DNA from: Cymodocea nodosa
Lineage: Eukaryota; Streptophyta; Magnoliopsida; Alismatales; Cymodoceaceae
Direction: 5' to 3'
Length of the DNA: 64,000 bases
NCBI GenBank assembly: GCA_036874045.1
Contig: CM072339.1
Coordinates: 5,773,501-5,837,500, forward strand
Shown here: positions 47,004 to 59,854 of the stretch, one piece after another
How positions within the stretch are numbered: position 1 is the first letter of the stretch
Layout of the letters: the number at the start of each line of letters is the position of its first letter
Notes under the pieces: model-generated
The model's input: the letters and a program-made list of their open reading frames with translations, nothing else
The model's database searches: none
What the model was told of the DNA's origin: nothing
Translations under genes and position numbers: made by a program

Positions 47004-48060
47004 CATGGCCAACACTATCACCAAAGAGGAGTTCAACAAGTTGGAAGATGCTCTTGCGCAGCTTATGATGACATTTGATTGCTTTACCAATTAGTGACGC
47101 CAACATGGGTGGCAACCCCTACCCTTTGAGGATTCATCCAATGAGGATGATTTCTCTTATGTCTGTGAACCTCACCATGGCTAGTGCGTCAACGATTATT
47201 GGGGTTCAAGCAATTTCAAACTGCGGATGGATCTCCCTACCTTCAACGACCAATTACATATTGTGGATTTCCTTAATTGGTTGGTTGAGGTTGAGCGTTT
47301 CTTCGATTTTATGGAGATACCCGAGGAACAAAAAGTCAAGTTGGTGGCTATTGGCTAAAAGGTGATGCCTCGACTTGGTGGGAGCAACTTCTCATTAATT
47401 GTGTACATCTTCAAAAGCCTTCCATTTGCATGTGGGAGAAGATGAATCGGGTTTTGTGAGTGTGTTTCCTTTGCATAGATTATGAACAGATATTGTTCAA
47501 TTAAAATATCAAAATTGCAAGCAAGGCAATGTTGACTACACGTAGGAGTTCTATAGATTAGCGTTGTGAAATAACCTTCATGAGATGGAGTAGCAGTAGA
47601 TTTCCTGATATATTGGAGGCTTGAAGTTTGATATCCAAGATTGTCTCACCCTACAAACCACCTACACATTGATGGATGCAGTTAGCTTGGTAAAACGAGT
47701 TGAATACCATGTATCCAAGAGGCATCCAGTCAATGACAACAATAGTGGAACCTTCCAACAAGCTATATAACATGCCCCTGATGGATCCTAGCTCTAGTTC
47801 TCAATCCTCCAATGGAGCTACACGTGGTTCTTTGAATTCTTACTCTAAACCTGAGCTTAATCAATGTTATTGTTGTCAACACGTGGGCCATCAGTCTAAT
47901 CAATGTCACAAACACGGTGTTGTCAATGTTGCAGCCAAAGTCTTTGAACCTCCTTAGAATGAAGAGGTTGGCTTAAGGATAGACTAGTTTGACACTAGCG
48001 ATGACAACCACCAATATGTTGATGGAGAACACTTGTCGCATGTTACTTGTCATCTTATCC
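47004..48060 (+). pseudogene. Gypsy gag with zinc knuckle
   Basis: ATG near 47004 (MANTITKEEFNKLEDALAQL) is followed by a stop. The gag core lies in another frame: LRMDLPTFNDQLHIVDFLNW near 47222-47282 and KLVAI-LKGDASTWWEQL near 47338-47390. An open stretch 47700-47957 ends with a CX2CX4HX4C knuckle, CYCCQHVGHQSNQC (about 47867-47910). At least four frame changes or stops. Gag makes the particle and binds RNA. Confidence 0.8.
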
Positions 48061-48079
48061 TTGCCCTAAAAGTGGTCGA

Positions 48080-51030
48080 TGCCTCTTAGTGACACAACCT
48101 CTTTCACACTCGTTGCATTATTGCCAACAAAGTTTGTGACGTCATTGTTGACGGTGGCATCACTAACAACTTTGTATCTTGTTGTATGGTCATGGGCCTT
48201 CCTATTGAACAACATCTCCAACCTTATCAAATAAATTGGATTTGGTGCAACAACATTGTTGTTGATGTCAACTAGTTCTGTTATGTTCCTATTTCCATTA
48301 GTCAACGCTACAACAACATTGTCTCTTGTGATGTCGTTGACATGGACGCGTGTCATGTTATCTTGGGGTGATCTTGACAATATGATGTCGACGCCACTCA
48401 TAGTTGCAAGAAGAATGAGTATATCATCCACTCAAAGGGGTAACATATTGTTCTCATGCCATTACTGACAGACAACTATCCTCCCTCTTGTTCATTCAAG
48501 TAGAGCTTCTTGGTGGTGGACCATCGTCATTTCATGGATGGCTTGAAGCAAGGGTAGGAGGGATATGCCCTTGTGGTGACCAATTCTATAGGATTGACGA
48601 CTCTGTCTCCTCCCAGCAAGGTTCAAAGCTTATTATAGGAATACACTGCCATCTTGCAGGAACCCCCTTAAGGCCTTTCACTACTTAGAAACATCCAACA
48701 TCAGATAGATCTCATTTCAGGATCGTTGCTTCCCAACTTGCCCTACTACCTGTTGAGGAACCTATTGAGGGACTCGACGGAAGACGGGCTGAGGGATCTG
48801 AAGGATCCATAGGCGGGTAACGGGTGAACACTTTAGGGACTTGTGAGGAGACGAGTGGAAGGACCTTATGCACTCAATGAGAGAAGGGAGAAGACTTTAG
48901 GGACTTATGAGAGAAGGGGGTTTATCTTGATGATTCCTCCTACGAACTCGAACTTGTGAGGGATTTTGGGACATATAAGGATTGGTAATACTTTTATTAT
49001 CAGTTTGAGCTTTTGACATAATGGTAGTCTGGTCCTAACACTATTGACTGAGCCCCAAAGAAGCATCCATCTTGCAAGCACAAGTTGATGAGTTGATCTG
49101 ACAAGTACTAATTCAGCCTAGCTTGAGCCCTTGCGTGGTGCTTACCCTCATTGTGCCAAAGAAGAATGGGGACTGGAGGATGTGCATGGATAATCACACC
49201 ATCAACAAGATAACAATCAAGTATCACTTTTCGATTCCCTATTTAGATGATATGCTTGATATGTTAGCAGGGTTGCACATCTTCTCCAAATTAGATCTGC
49301 ATAGCGGCTACTATCAAATTTAGATATGTAAGGGCTATGAATGGAAAACAACCTTCAAGATGAAAGAGGGACTCTACAAATGGATGGATGATCATGCCAT
49401 TCAATTTGTCAAACACACCTAGTACATTTATGTGGCTCATGACATGAGTTTTAAAGCCTTTTATTGAAAATTTTGTTGTCATCTATTTTGACAACATACT
49501 TATCTATAGTGCTGATGAGGAAGCTCATTTGCAGCACTTAAGAGAGGTCCTCGATACTTTACACACTCATTGTTTATACATCAACTACAAGAAATGTGAT
49601 TTTATGTCCCCTAAGCTCTTATTTTTGGGATTTGGAGTTGGTGCTAACAGATTGTAGGTGGGCAACGCCAAAATTTAGGCCATATAAGAATGACCTTGAC
49701 CTCGCATAGTTGGAGAAGTTCGTAGCTTTCATGGTCTAGCTACCTTTTACCACCGATTTGTTTAGCACTTCAGCACTATAATGGCTCCTTTGATGGACTG
49801 CTTGAAGCAACGAGGGCCACTCCAATGGTCAGATGATATTGAGACAAGTTTTTGTACTATCAAGGAGAAGTTTGCACAACACCAGTCCTTGCCCTCTTGG
49901 ACTTCCAAAAGATTTTTGAAGTTGATTCCATGGTGGGAATTGGCGTGGTGTTATTTTAAAAAGGCCATCTTGTCTCATTCTTCAACAAGAAGTTGGCTGA
50001 ATCATGTTGTTGGTGGATCACTTATGAGCAAGAGCTTTATGCCCTTGTGCATCCTCTCAGACATTGGGAACATTATTTGGTGCAATGCGAGTTCATTGTG
50101 CACACCGATAATCAAACTCTCTACTTGCTGAATCATTCCTTGATGATCAATTGGATGCTTGCGAGATGGTTGGCTTTTCTATGAAAATTTGTTTTCACCA
50201 TAAACACAAGTCGAGAGTCAAAATAGAGTCGTCGATGCCCTTCAATGAGATTTGGAAGTCTTGCTTCAATTTTCGACTCTCCAAGGACTATGCTTTACAG
50301 AATGGATTCCTCTTATGTGGCTCTCAACTTTGCATTCCCCAAGATTCTCTCCATGAGAAATTGATTCGAGAAATGCACAATGGCGGCCTTGGTGGGCACC
50401 TAGGGTGGGATAAAACCATAGCATTGCTTGAAGATTGTTTTCATTGGCTGCAACTCAAGCGTGATGTAGCATGCTTTATACGTCACTATCATATGTGCCA
50501 AGAGGCCAAAGACAAACTCAAAACATAGGGTTGTGTTTGTCGTTGTTGGTCCTGCAAGCACCTTGGGTGGATGTCTTGATGGACTTTATCCTTAACCTCC
50601 CTCGTACTTGTGGAGGTATGGATTCTATATTTGTAATGGTTGATTGATTTTTAAAAATAACCCATTTCATTCATTGCAGGAGAACCAATGATGTGTCACA
50701 TGTTGCCACCCTCTTCTTTTGAGAGATTGTTTGGCTCCATGGATTGCTAGTCCATAACCTTCAATTGTGACTTGCGATTTCTGTCTCACTTTTAACGATT
50801 GTTGTGGAAGAAATTGGATACTACCCTCAACTTTAGCTCGACGTGCCATCTACAAACTGATAGGCAAACAAAGGTGGTGAATCATACTCTTGGCAACCTC
50901 CTTCGTGCTCTTTCAAGAGTGCGACCTAAACAATGGGATCAAGTCCTAGCTCAAGCTGAATTTGCTTATAATGCTATGTTGAATTGTACAATGGGCAAGC
51001 CTCCTTTCTTGATTGTTTATGGATGACTCC
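48080..51030 (+). pseudogene. Gypsy pol: protease, RT, RNase H, integrase
   Basis: Protease: VIVDGGITNNFVS near 48142-48180 (DGG in place of DSG/DTG). [22 protein letters not shown] and [14 protein letters not shown] at 49133-49323. The YLDD-like region is lost among stops near 49490 (NILIYSADEEAHLQHL). RNase H traces lie near 49990-50150 (YEQELYALVHPLRHW). Integrase: the zinc part GGLGGHLGWDKT to HMCQEAKDK at 50380-50515, then STCHLQTDRQTKVVNHTL and AQAEFAYN near 50835-50985. Order RT-RNaseH-integrase is the Gypsy order. Frame shifts are numerous. Confidence 0.82.
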
Positions 51031-51454
51031 TGAAGCAAGTGGCCAACTTAGTGGCTCTTTTGGCCACTGGTCTGTTAGTGGATCAGCTGATTGTAAATAT
51101 TTGTGACATTTGCAAGGAGGTATAGGAATGTATACATCAAAGTAATCAGTCTTATAAAGCTTTAGTTGACAAACACTACTGCTATCAATCATTCGAAGAA
51201 GGAGAACTCGTTATGGTCTTCCTTTGCAAGGAGAGGTTTCCTACTGGAACTTATTCAAAGCTTCAACCCAAGAAATATGGGCCTTGCAAGATTCTTTGAA
51301 AAGTCAATGACAATGCTTATGTTATTGATATCCCTAGCTCATTTTCTATATCTTCTATATTCAACGTTAGTGACCCATACAAGTATTATCCTGATACTGA
51401 ACATAGAGCTGATGAATTAAGCTTGGAGTTGAGCTCTTGTAAAGAAGAGGCATC
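51031..51454 (+). pseudogene. Gypsy pol C-terminal tail and polypurine tract
   Basis: Frames continue with [22 protein letters not shown] and [18 protein letters not shown] to SSIFNVSDPYKYYPD near 51390, the SH3-like end of a Gypsy integrase. A GTAAAGAAGAGGCATC purine tract sits directly before the 3' LTR. Confidence 0.7.
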
Positions 51455-51815
51455 AGATGAAGGATGGCCACCAATCATAATGAATGATGGAGAAAACGAG
51501 CCATTGAATGATTATGATAAAGTTGGGATATCTAATGCTATTAGAAAACGAGGAGCCACAAACAACTCTTCCTCTTTGTCTCACTAAATTGATGTCTTTG
51601 AGATCGGCCAAGGCTTTGATGAATTTTATTATTTATTTGCTTGGTCGAAGGACGTAAGGGGTACTTCACTTTTGATCTTCAACCAGGTACCTAACCTTTC
51701 TTGGTAGATTTTGAATACCCTCTTATTGGTGGATTCCAGTAACGTCGTCGGTGGATTCCAACTTATCCTCCTCTATTTCAGACTGCTGGTGTTGCTTGCC
51801 TCTAGTTCCTCATCA
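51455..51815 (+). repeat. 3' LTR of the Gypsy element, 361 bp
   Basis: Aligns with 46619-46980. The first base is A instead of T. Ends TTCCTCATCA at 51815 before the TSD GTTAA. Confidence 0.92.
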
Positions 51816-52060
51816 GTTAATCCTAACAAAAACGTAAAGGAAAAATGTATAAGTTATATTCAACAATAATTATCACACTAAAGTGTGTGTGTGTGTGTAT
51901 TGAAACCAATAGATTTTACTATATATTTATTATGTATGTATATCTATATATTTATGAATAAATGAGTTCAACATTAAATTTATGTGTTAATCCTAACAAA
52001 AATGTAGATTATATTATTGATAAGTTATATTCAGCAATAATTATCACACTAAAGTTATCA
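51816..52060 (+). repeat. Intronic tandem duplication split by the Gypsy insertion
   Basis: A unit of roughly 160 bases (TTGAAACCAATA to AATTATCACACTAAAG) occurs once as 46528-46618 plus 51816-51880, rejoined across the Gypsy element, and again at 51899-52055. A GT microsatellite (about 51883-51898) lies between the copies. Confidence 0.75.
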
Positions 52061-54039
52061 TTGCATCAAAGTGTCATAGAAATATTTAAAAAATAAAAAT
52101 TCCCCTTATATAATATTTGTTGTATGCAATTATTTGATGGATACATTAAATGATGACTAATGTTGATGCTAGATATTATAATGCACAGAAACTTAAAAAA
52201 AAGAGAGTTTTTAATTATATAAAAAAATTTCAGAAAAATTATATATTGCTAGGCATTAGAATGCCTAGACTTCTTATCATGCATTGCAATGTTTTGAAAA
52301 ATGAAAAATGGACATTATATAGATTGAAATTAAAACATTTTTTAAAAAAAATGATGATTTAAACTGGCATTTTTTGGAAAAAGATATAAATAAATAATGA
52401 ATAAATATAACTATATTTACAAATATGCAATTACCACAATCATCAAAATATTTTAATAAAATAAATTATACTTTAATTACGTGTAATACAATTTCAAATA
52501 TATATTTTTATTGTGTGTAATTATCACTCAAGAGTAAATAATTAAATTCAAAATATAAATAAATATATAAAATGTTTAATTCAAGTTATAAACAACAAAA
52601 TACATAACAAAATGGTGAAATTTTATCAAAGAAAATAACTCAAAAGATGAAGTCTAAATAATAAAAATGTGGTCATCTAAATGCCAAACACGAAAAATGA
52701 CATTTTTTCTCAGAAAAATGGGGGGAAAATGGCAGTCTTTTTCTAAAAAAGAAACTGATTGGGGTGAAATATGTTTAAATGACATTTTTTTTCATTTTTA
52801 TACAACAATGATGTTGTGGTGCCTAGATAGTTTCTTGTTAAGTATGATCACACATGGAATAAGATAGTTTATTATTAACTCAACTTATCCATCATGACCT
52901 ACTGCTCAAAAAAACTTATTTTCCATGACCTAGATGGCCAAAATGCATAATTTCAAAAATTTTCTTGGCTCAATGTATCTTTGCGTGCGTAATCACAATA
53001 TTTTTCTTAGCCTTTTTATACAACTCACTTTCTCAGCATGGTCAAAACATCTTTATCGATTGTTCATACATGGGTAAATATCATTGCTTGCTCATATTGT
53101 TAATCTCCTTCTAACAATATACTATGAAACATGTTATCTATGTATTTTTTGGTTTCATCACTTGATTCCAATTGTTTATTTCTTTGCAACATCAAGGAGC
53201 AACAATTGTTCACAATTTTGAAGCTTTCTCATCATAGCGCAATAGTAGTCTTATAGAGGTTACATGACACATAGGTTGGGCAATAGGTTGGAAAATCCAA
53301 GACCTTATCTTCATATATACACATAATGTGTGTGAAAATAAGGAATGATGGAAGATTGCTGATTTATTAATAACCAGTAGGTCCTCTCTATATAGATGTT
53401 ACTTGAAGAAAATTAGTACATAATAGACAGTGTAGGACTACTATTGCTGTAACATAATAGGTCCTCTCTAGTGCTGTAACACTGTCCTTTAAGTTGAAGT
53501 GTCTAACTTACAATAGACTTAAATATAGCAAAATGATTACCAAAAGTGGGAGACAACTGTAATGGGTAGAAGAAATGTAGATGTAGAATTTGCTACACCA
53601 CAAGTAGCAATAACATGCACATAACAGGCATTGACAACAGCCTTTCTTATTGACTACATATGTGAACAATGGTCAATCTTGTTGATTACATAATAAATAG
53701 GGATGAACATTGTTCAACATGCTACGATGGACACTGATGCTTGCACAACAATACTTGCAAGTTGCATTAATATTGATAACTATACACACAAACATAAAAA
53801 TTGAATCTATGTTGTATTTTTAGTTAACATTTACATAACATAATCTAATTTTGAGAATTACAACCAATTAAACAATCTAATTGTAGTATATAAGCAAGAG
53901 AGAATGATAATTTGATGAGTTACTAAAGTTTGTCTTTATGATACAAGGTCATTGTCAAAAAATAATACAAAGGAGTATAAAACCAAATTAATAAAATACC
54001 TGCATTTAGTAGAGATTTTTTTGCTCCTACTTCCATCTT
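52061..54039. other. AT-rich intronic DNA, no recognised gene
   Basis: Short open frames (52150-52362, 52667-52867) are Lys/Phe-rich with no motif. A stretch at 53280-53480 has repeated AATAGGTCCTCTCTA text, possibly an eroded LTR. The left border of the Copia LTR ending at 54172 must lie in or just after this stretch but could not be placed. Confidence 0.45.
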
Positions 54040-54172
54040 AACACCATTAATGGTTGATAGACATAATAGGCATAATGGGTATGTGGATATATGGATGTCC
54101 ATGTAAAGCAGAGTCTTTGCCTATATATGTAATCTATACCCTACAATAGAAATGAATCTTTTTTCTTCAACA
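54040..54172 (+). repeat. 3' part of a Copia 5' LTR (left border unresolved)
   Basis: Ends TTTTTTCTTCAACA at 54172 next to a primer site. A TGCCTATATATGTAATC TATA-like stretch lies near 54117-54133. Confidence 0.6.
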
Positions 54173-54184
54173 TGATATCAAAGC
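54173..54184 (+). other. Primer-binding site (degenerate)
   Basis: TGATATCAAAGC, two changes from TGGTATCAGAGC, directly after the LTR end. Confidence 0.7.
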
Positions 54185-54726
54185 TAAGGCTTTAACCCTA
54201 TCCCTAAAAAAAAGGAAAATAGGGGAGCAGCAGACTGTTGCTGTCATCCCTTTTTCTCTCCACTGGTCGCTCCAACAGAAGTTGTTGGTTTCCACTGCAC
54301 AGCACTGTGCAGCCCCTCCCTTCTGCCAGCCTATGACAGACCAGAAACTGCTGCCAGCAGCCAGCTTGATTGATTTTGCTGTCCAGGCAGCACTTCCCAA
54401 GGTCAGCTGACTTCTTCTCATGGTGTTGTAAGCTACTGTGCCCTAAGGCCAGCTGGCCAAGCATTTTCTCTGCATCCTTGAGCCATCATCTCCTATTTTA
54501 GGGCTTTCAGCAGATTTTTGCAGCCCTCCTACCGGTTGTCCAGTTCTTGTAGAGACTGTTACAGTAGCTTCCAGTCCAGTTGTGCCTAGGGTTATGTAAA
54601 GCCCTACCAAATCTTCTACAAAACAGTCCATACAACAAGTTTTCAGTCACAAATAATAGTTTTCTTTGGCAGGCAGTCCCTATTCAGTGATTTTTTGGTA
54701 TAGTTCATTTCTAATTTGGTGTCATA
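54185..54726 (+). other. Copia untranslated leader
   Basis: Stretch between primer site and gag start, relatively GC-rich (for example CTGCTGCCAGCAGCCAGC near 54349). Minus-strand open frames here are by-products of its composition. Confidence 0.45.
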
Positions 54727-55975
54727 ATGGCTACTTCGAAGGATGCTTGGTTGAAAGGACTTGTTACCACTACTATCTAGTTGATAAACAACAATCTACA
54801 ATTATCTACTATGGGCCAAGGCTTTTCATACTTTTCTTGGAGCTCATAGAAAGATTGATCACATTGACAAGAATTCTGTAGAGGTGAAAGACCCAATCTA
54901 TGTCAATTGGTATGCTGACAATTTTGTTGTCAATTCTTGGATAGTTAATAGCATGGAGGACGTTGACAGCCACCTTATGGAGTACATATGGGAATGAGTA
55001 GAATATGATTTAAGTGTATGAGATATATGAGCAGATGTTCCCCCATCAACTATACCAACCTATTGTTGTTGATGTGGTTACAATGAGGCATTATCCCAAG
55101 GAAGCTTTCTGTGGTGACATTTCTAGGACTAAGCCTAGATTTGGCCACTCAAATATGTGGTAAGCTATTAGGTATTGAGTCCATTTCAACATTGTTATCC
55201 ACCTTTTCTTGGGTTCTTGGGTCTAACTTTGGTTTCTTTGACTGCTACTAAAGGTCATGGGGGATGTAGTACATGTAGTAGTGGGCATACTTGGTGGTTG
55301 TGGTTGTAGGCCATGTGAGCACTATGAGAGGAAATAACATGCTTTAGACTACTATTGGGTCAAGTATGGGAGACCACCATTAGTTTACTATGTCACATCC
55401 AATACTATCACCTCTAACCCATATAATTGATGGTCATCATCTATAATCTCTCAATCTGACCATGACAAGTTCCTTTAAATGTGGGCCATATAGAATACAA
55501 TTTCAGTGGCCCATGCCATCATATTAGTTGATAGTGTTTTACTAGTAGTTAGTGATCATTCTTGGAGTATAGACTTTAGTGCTTTCTCCTACATATTAGG
55601 TACTAAGACTTTTTTACCTATCTCCCTAACTTATCTAATATCCATTTATTGTGATGAAATTTTCAAAATATTTGTAGTTTGATGTTATTCTTACTACATT
55701 ATATTTTATTAATCATATGTTCTCATCTTCCTTTGGAGGGGAAATACCTCTTAGACATCTTGGTCTTGGTAAAGTTATTTTCTCTCTTGCCTTAGGTCTT
55801 TAGGTCTACCACTTTTGTAAAGGATGTTTCTCTTGGGTTGGACAAGCTTTCACCTTGATTCTTAAATTGTATTTTTGTTAGATATTCTAGAACTTAGTAA
55901 GGGTACAACTATTATCATCCTCCTACTCATCATTATATTATTTCAACAAATGTTCATTTTGGGTTTAAATGTGTT
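54727..55975 (+). pseudogene. Copia (Tork/Retrofit-like) gag and protease
   Basis: ATG at 54727 starts MATSKDAWLKGLVTTT. Gag text continues in shifted frames: VKDPIYVNWYADNFVVNSWI and MEDVDSHLMEYIWE near 54885-54995. A worn zinc knuckle followed by YYWVKYGRPP lies near 55310-55380, then SIISQSDHDKFL. The protease remnant SWSIDFSAFSYILGTKTFLP at about 55563-55620 corresponds to the usual W-IDSGAS-H-TG. The element is lost by about 55975, where a minus-strand Copia LTR starts. Confidence 0.7.
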
Positions 55976-55984
55976 GAAAATCTT

Positions 55985-56091
55985 ACTTTACTAAGAAGGA
56001 TTACACAAGTATATATAACCTATACAATAGCTAAACTCTAACAATAGCAAAATTCCTAAAATACCCTCATACATAGGAATAATTTCTAACA
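55985..56091 (-). repeat. 3' LTR piece of minus-strand Copia C1
   Basis: On the minus strand starts TGTTAGAAATTATTCC at 56091, just after the pol end and a GCAAGGAAA purine stretch. It includes a GGTTATATATACTTG TATA-like stretch. Its far end could not be defined, as it grades into the neighbouring plus-strand Copia. Confidence 0.6.
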
Positions 56092-59000
56092 TTTCCTTGC
56101 AAGTTGGGGCATATATATCAAACATTTCTAGCTTGTTACATAATTCTTTAAAGACATTACAATTTATACCTTTCATAAAGATATCAACAAATTGTGAAGA
56201 TCTAGTATAAGGAGCGTTGATGGTTCCTACCAAAATAAGATCTCAAACATAATGACAATCAATCTTTATATGTTTGGTACACTTATAAAGGTAGGATTGC
56301 TTACAATATTAATGACAGCTTAGTTATCACAAACATATTTATTGATAAATTGTTCTTTACTCCAAGTTTTGTTAGGAGAGACTTTGGCTACATCATCTCA
56401 CTAGTTGTGTAAGACATTGGTTTGTATTTGGCTTCAACGCTAAATTTGGATACTGCATTATGCTCTTGCTTCTCTTGGTGATCAAATTTCTATCCACATA
56501 AGTGCAATAGTTTGAAGTATATCTCTTGTCACCTTTATCATCTTCATAGCCTAAATTTGATGATGCCTTAACATTCAAATTCTTATTTCTAGAGTATATT
56601 AACCCTTTGCTTAGACTGCCTTACTATAAATTAGTTTGCTAACTAATCAATGATATCTTCTAATATCTTGTATTGATTTTGAAGTAGTATCCTAATGAGA
56701 AGGATTTTATTGAACGAGTGTTTGTTCATGTTCACAACCTAATAAATTAGTTCCTTTTTGAAAATCAAGAGCATATTTTCTTTGTGATAAAACCATTTTG
56801 TCATTTGAGTAGGCAAATTGAAGACCTAAGAAATATTTTAGCTTTCTCTAGCTAGGAACTCCTTCATTTTGAGAATCCTACTTGTGTCATTACCTATCAA
56901 CAAAATATTATCCACATAGACAACCAATATTATGCAACCTACTGCACCTTGTTTTATAAACCTTGAATGATCTACAACATATCTTTTAAAACCTTGTAAA
57001 ATCATAATAGAACTAAACTTGTCAAATCATGTTTTTGAACTCTGTTTAAGTCTATATATGACCTTTTGAAGTACATAGACAGTGTTCTTCTGAGCAACAT
57101 AATCAAGAAGTTGTTCCATGAAATTTTTATTTATTTAAGTCATCATATAAAAATGCATTATGCACATTTAGTTAAGATAGAGACCATTTGCAATTGATAG
57201 CCATTGATAAAATAACTTGGATGGAGTTAGGCAAGCAATAGGAGAGAATGTTTCAGTATAATCAATACTATGAGTTTGCATAAAATTATGAATAACAAGA
57301 TGGATTTTATACCTATCCATATGACCATCAACTTTGCATTTAATGGTGAAAACCTATCAATAGCACACAACTCAAGTATCTTCTGGTTAAGCAACCAAAT
57401 GACATGTACCCTAACCAGTTAAAACTTGCATTTCTTCATTTATGGTAGTCTTCCGTCAAGGAAAGGGAAGGGCCTCATGATAACTTTGTGGAATAGATTT
57501 TGATGATAAATAAAGGGTAAATTGACGATAGGTAGGACTTAGGAAATCATAAGAGACATAAGTAGACATTAGGTGCATGGTAGTAGTATGAGTACCTTTA
57601 CAATGAACAATAGGTATTGTCAAGGTTAGAAGTAGGAGTTACATTTGGGGAAGAGATTGGCTCAACCATGGTGGATGAATATGGATGATATCAATTCATT
57701 GATAAACTTGTAAGGGCTTGGATTGTTGAGAAATATTACCTATTGAAACATCCTATCTAGTAGGTAATGTGGTAGGGTCAACACATAGAAGTTGTGTCAA
57801 AGGATCACTTGAAGGATCAATAGAATTGTTAAAATAACGAGTATCCTCTAAGAAAATGACATTAGTAGAAACAAAGTAGTGATACATTGGAGGATGAAAA
57901 TAACGATAGCCTTTTTGAGTATGAGAATAATCGATAAATACACATTTGATAAATTGAAGATTAAGTTTATTAAGACTACAAGCAAGGTTTTTAACAAAGG
58001 CAATACATCTAAAGAGTTTAGGTGAAAGAGAAAAAGGCTTCTGTTGAGGACATAAGCAACGAAAGGGAATTTCTCCCCCTAATGAAGAAGATGGTTATAA
58101 TTAATGAGATAAATTGCAGTAAGATTGACATCTGACCACAAATATTTGGACACATGCATCTCAAGCATGAGAGTGTGAGTAATATATAAAAGATGATTTT
58201 TGCCTTTCATAAGTCCATTTTGTTCAGAAGTATATGTGCAAGTGGTGTGGTTAAGAATACTATTTTCCTTACAAAAATGTTTAACATCATGATGAAGGAA
58301 TTTTAAGCATTGTTAGTATGAAAAGTTTTTGGAATAACACCAAATTAAGTTTTGATTTCATTGAAAAAAGTATGGATTACATGAAAAAGATGCTAATGAT
58401 CCTTCAATACATATAGCCAAGATACTCTAGAGAAATTGTTAACAAATACAATATAATAATAGAAATAAAAAAAATAGAGAGAACCCTAGTAGGTCTTCAG
58501 ATTATAATGAACTAATTCCAAAAAACTTTTACTAGTAGATAACTCACAACTTCTATTGGTAGCACAAAACTACTTACATAGAATGCAAGACTTGTAGCTA
58601 ACAAGACACAAGGATACCTAAGGAAGAACATCCTAAAGCTTATGAAAGGAAGTATGGCCAAGTCAACAATAACATAGTAAGGATGAATTGGTAAACTTTG
58701 TTACAACAGCAAGCCCCTTAGGTATATTGTCTTTAGCAAACACATATATACCTTGTCCACGTTCATGGATCAAACTAATTCTCCTCCTTGTTTGTAGATT
58801 TTAAAAAATGCAAGGAAAAGGAAAAAGAGTAATAGAATAATGCAATTGTTTAATAATAGTACTTATAAATAAAAGATTAACTAGGAAATCAAGAATAAAA
58901 AGAACTTTATCAAGAGAAATATTGGGATTTATAGGGATGGTGCCTTCATCAAAAATTGTGCAACTACACTCATCTACAAGAGCAACAAAATTAATATTGG

Positions 59001-59610
59001 ATAGTTTTGTAAGGCAGGAGAAAAGGTTTTGTGAGCCAAACATATGATTAGGTACACTAGAATCTATAATCTACAAATTATCAAAGGTAGTATGCAAAGT
59101 TTGTATACCTGAGGGGATAACATAAGTAGTAGTTGTTTTGGAAGTTTGTTGAGCTCGAAAAAGAAGCAATTAATCATGGCCTACTTGGGAAATAGTCACT
59201 GATTGGGTTGTAGCTGAAGTAGAAGTTTCTGTGTAGAAACACTATTGGTGGAGGCAACATATGTAAATGGTGGACATTTGAATTTCTCACAACATTGCTT
59301 TGATGGATGATTTTTATGGCCACAATGTACACATGGTGGTTACACTTCCCCATCCTTCTATGCTCCTAGGGAGGTGACTGTCTCCAGCTTCCACAACTAC
59401 TAGTAGCAAGAAATGTTAATGATTTAGTAGTGACAATCGAAGTGCTTGTAGAGATTCACAAAATCATTATAGCCTTGAAAAAGTGGATTGCAGAGACAAA
59501 ATAGACTTACCATTGAGAATTTGCCCTTGGATATGCGTTGGCAAGTTAGGGTTCAAGTTAGCAAGAAAAATTGCAACAACAAGCTCTTCCCAATGGTGTT
59601 TCATGGTAGG
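56092..59610 (-). pseudogene. Minus-strand Copia C1: gag end through RNase H
   Basis: Right to left on the minus strand. Gag end: EELVVAIFLANLNPNLPTH and GQILNGKSILSLQSTFSRL (59595-59467). Zinc knuckle CVHCGHKNHPSKQC near 59330-59285. Protease IIDSSVPNHMFGSQNLFSCL, running into the 80-codon frame 59043-58801. Pre-integrase HERGQGIYVFAKDN near 58765. A largely broken integrase follows, then linker YFHPPMYHYFVSTNVIFLED. RT: LQKVIYRLKQSS and VVYVDNILLIGNDTS (YVDD changed to YVDN, about 56935-56890). RNase H end: QFVDIFMKG with NKLEMFDIYAPTCKEMLE near 56190-56095. Heavily mutated. The gag is cut at 59610 by another Copia LTR. Confidence 0.78.
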
Positions 59611-59854
59611 TGTTATGCTAAAGAAGAGGAAGAAGAGATGGAGAATCAAACACACAACACCTAGATTTACATGGTTCCCCAACTTAGGTACGTCTACGGA
59701 TGGAGAGGGCTAAAGTTCTCTACTTGTTTAGGTGGAATACAAAATGATCAGCACACCTATGGGTGCCCTAGGTCCATGCTTAAATGGCATAGACAATACA
59801 ATTTGTTAAAATGACCAAACTACCCTTATAAGGATTCAAGTCAGATATACAACA
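59611..59854 (-). repeat. 3' LTR of minus-strand Copia C2, about 244 bp
   Basis: Plus-strand limits TGTTATGCTAAAG (59611) and GATATACAACA (59854). On the minus strand it starts TGTTGTATATCTGAC after a CAAGGTGGAGAT purine tract. Contains ACATGGTTCCCCAAC and ACGTCTACGGAT words typical of Tork-type LTRs. It interrupts the C1 gag. Confidence 0.7.

Larger units (their letters stand above)
46614..51820 (+). mobile_element. Full-length Ty3/Gypsy element with LTRs and perfect TSD
   Basis: 5197 bp (46619-51815) with LTRs 46619-46980 and 51455-51815, ending TTCCTCATCA, flanked by GTTAA on both sides (46614-46618, 51816-51820). Primer site at 46983, then gag, protease, RT, RNase H and integrase in Gypsy order, all broken by stops. 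No chromodomain was recognised after the integrase. It lies in intron 4 of the C3HC gene, in the gene's sense orientation. Decay and LTR differences show it is old. Confidence 0.92.

Noticed and set aside
54167..54631. Minus-strand open frames up to 86 codons
   Set aside because: They overlap the primer site and GC-richer leader of a plus-strand Copia and have no recognisable motif.
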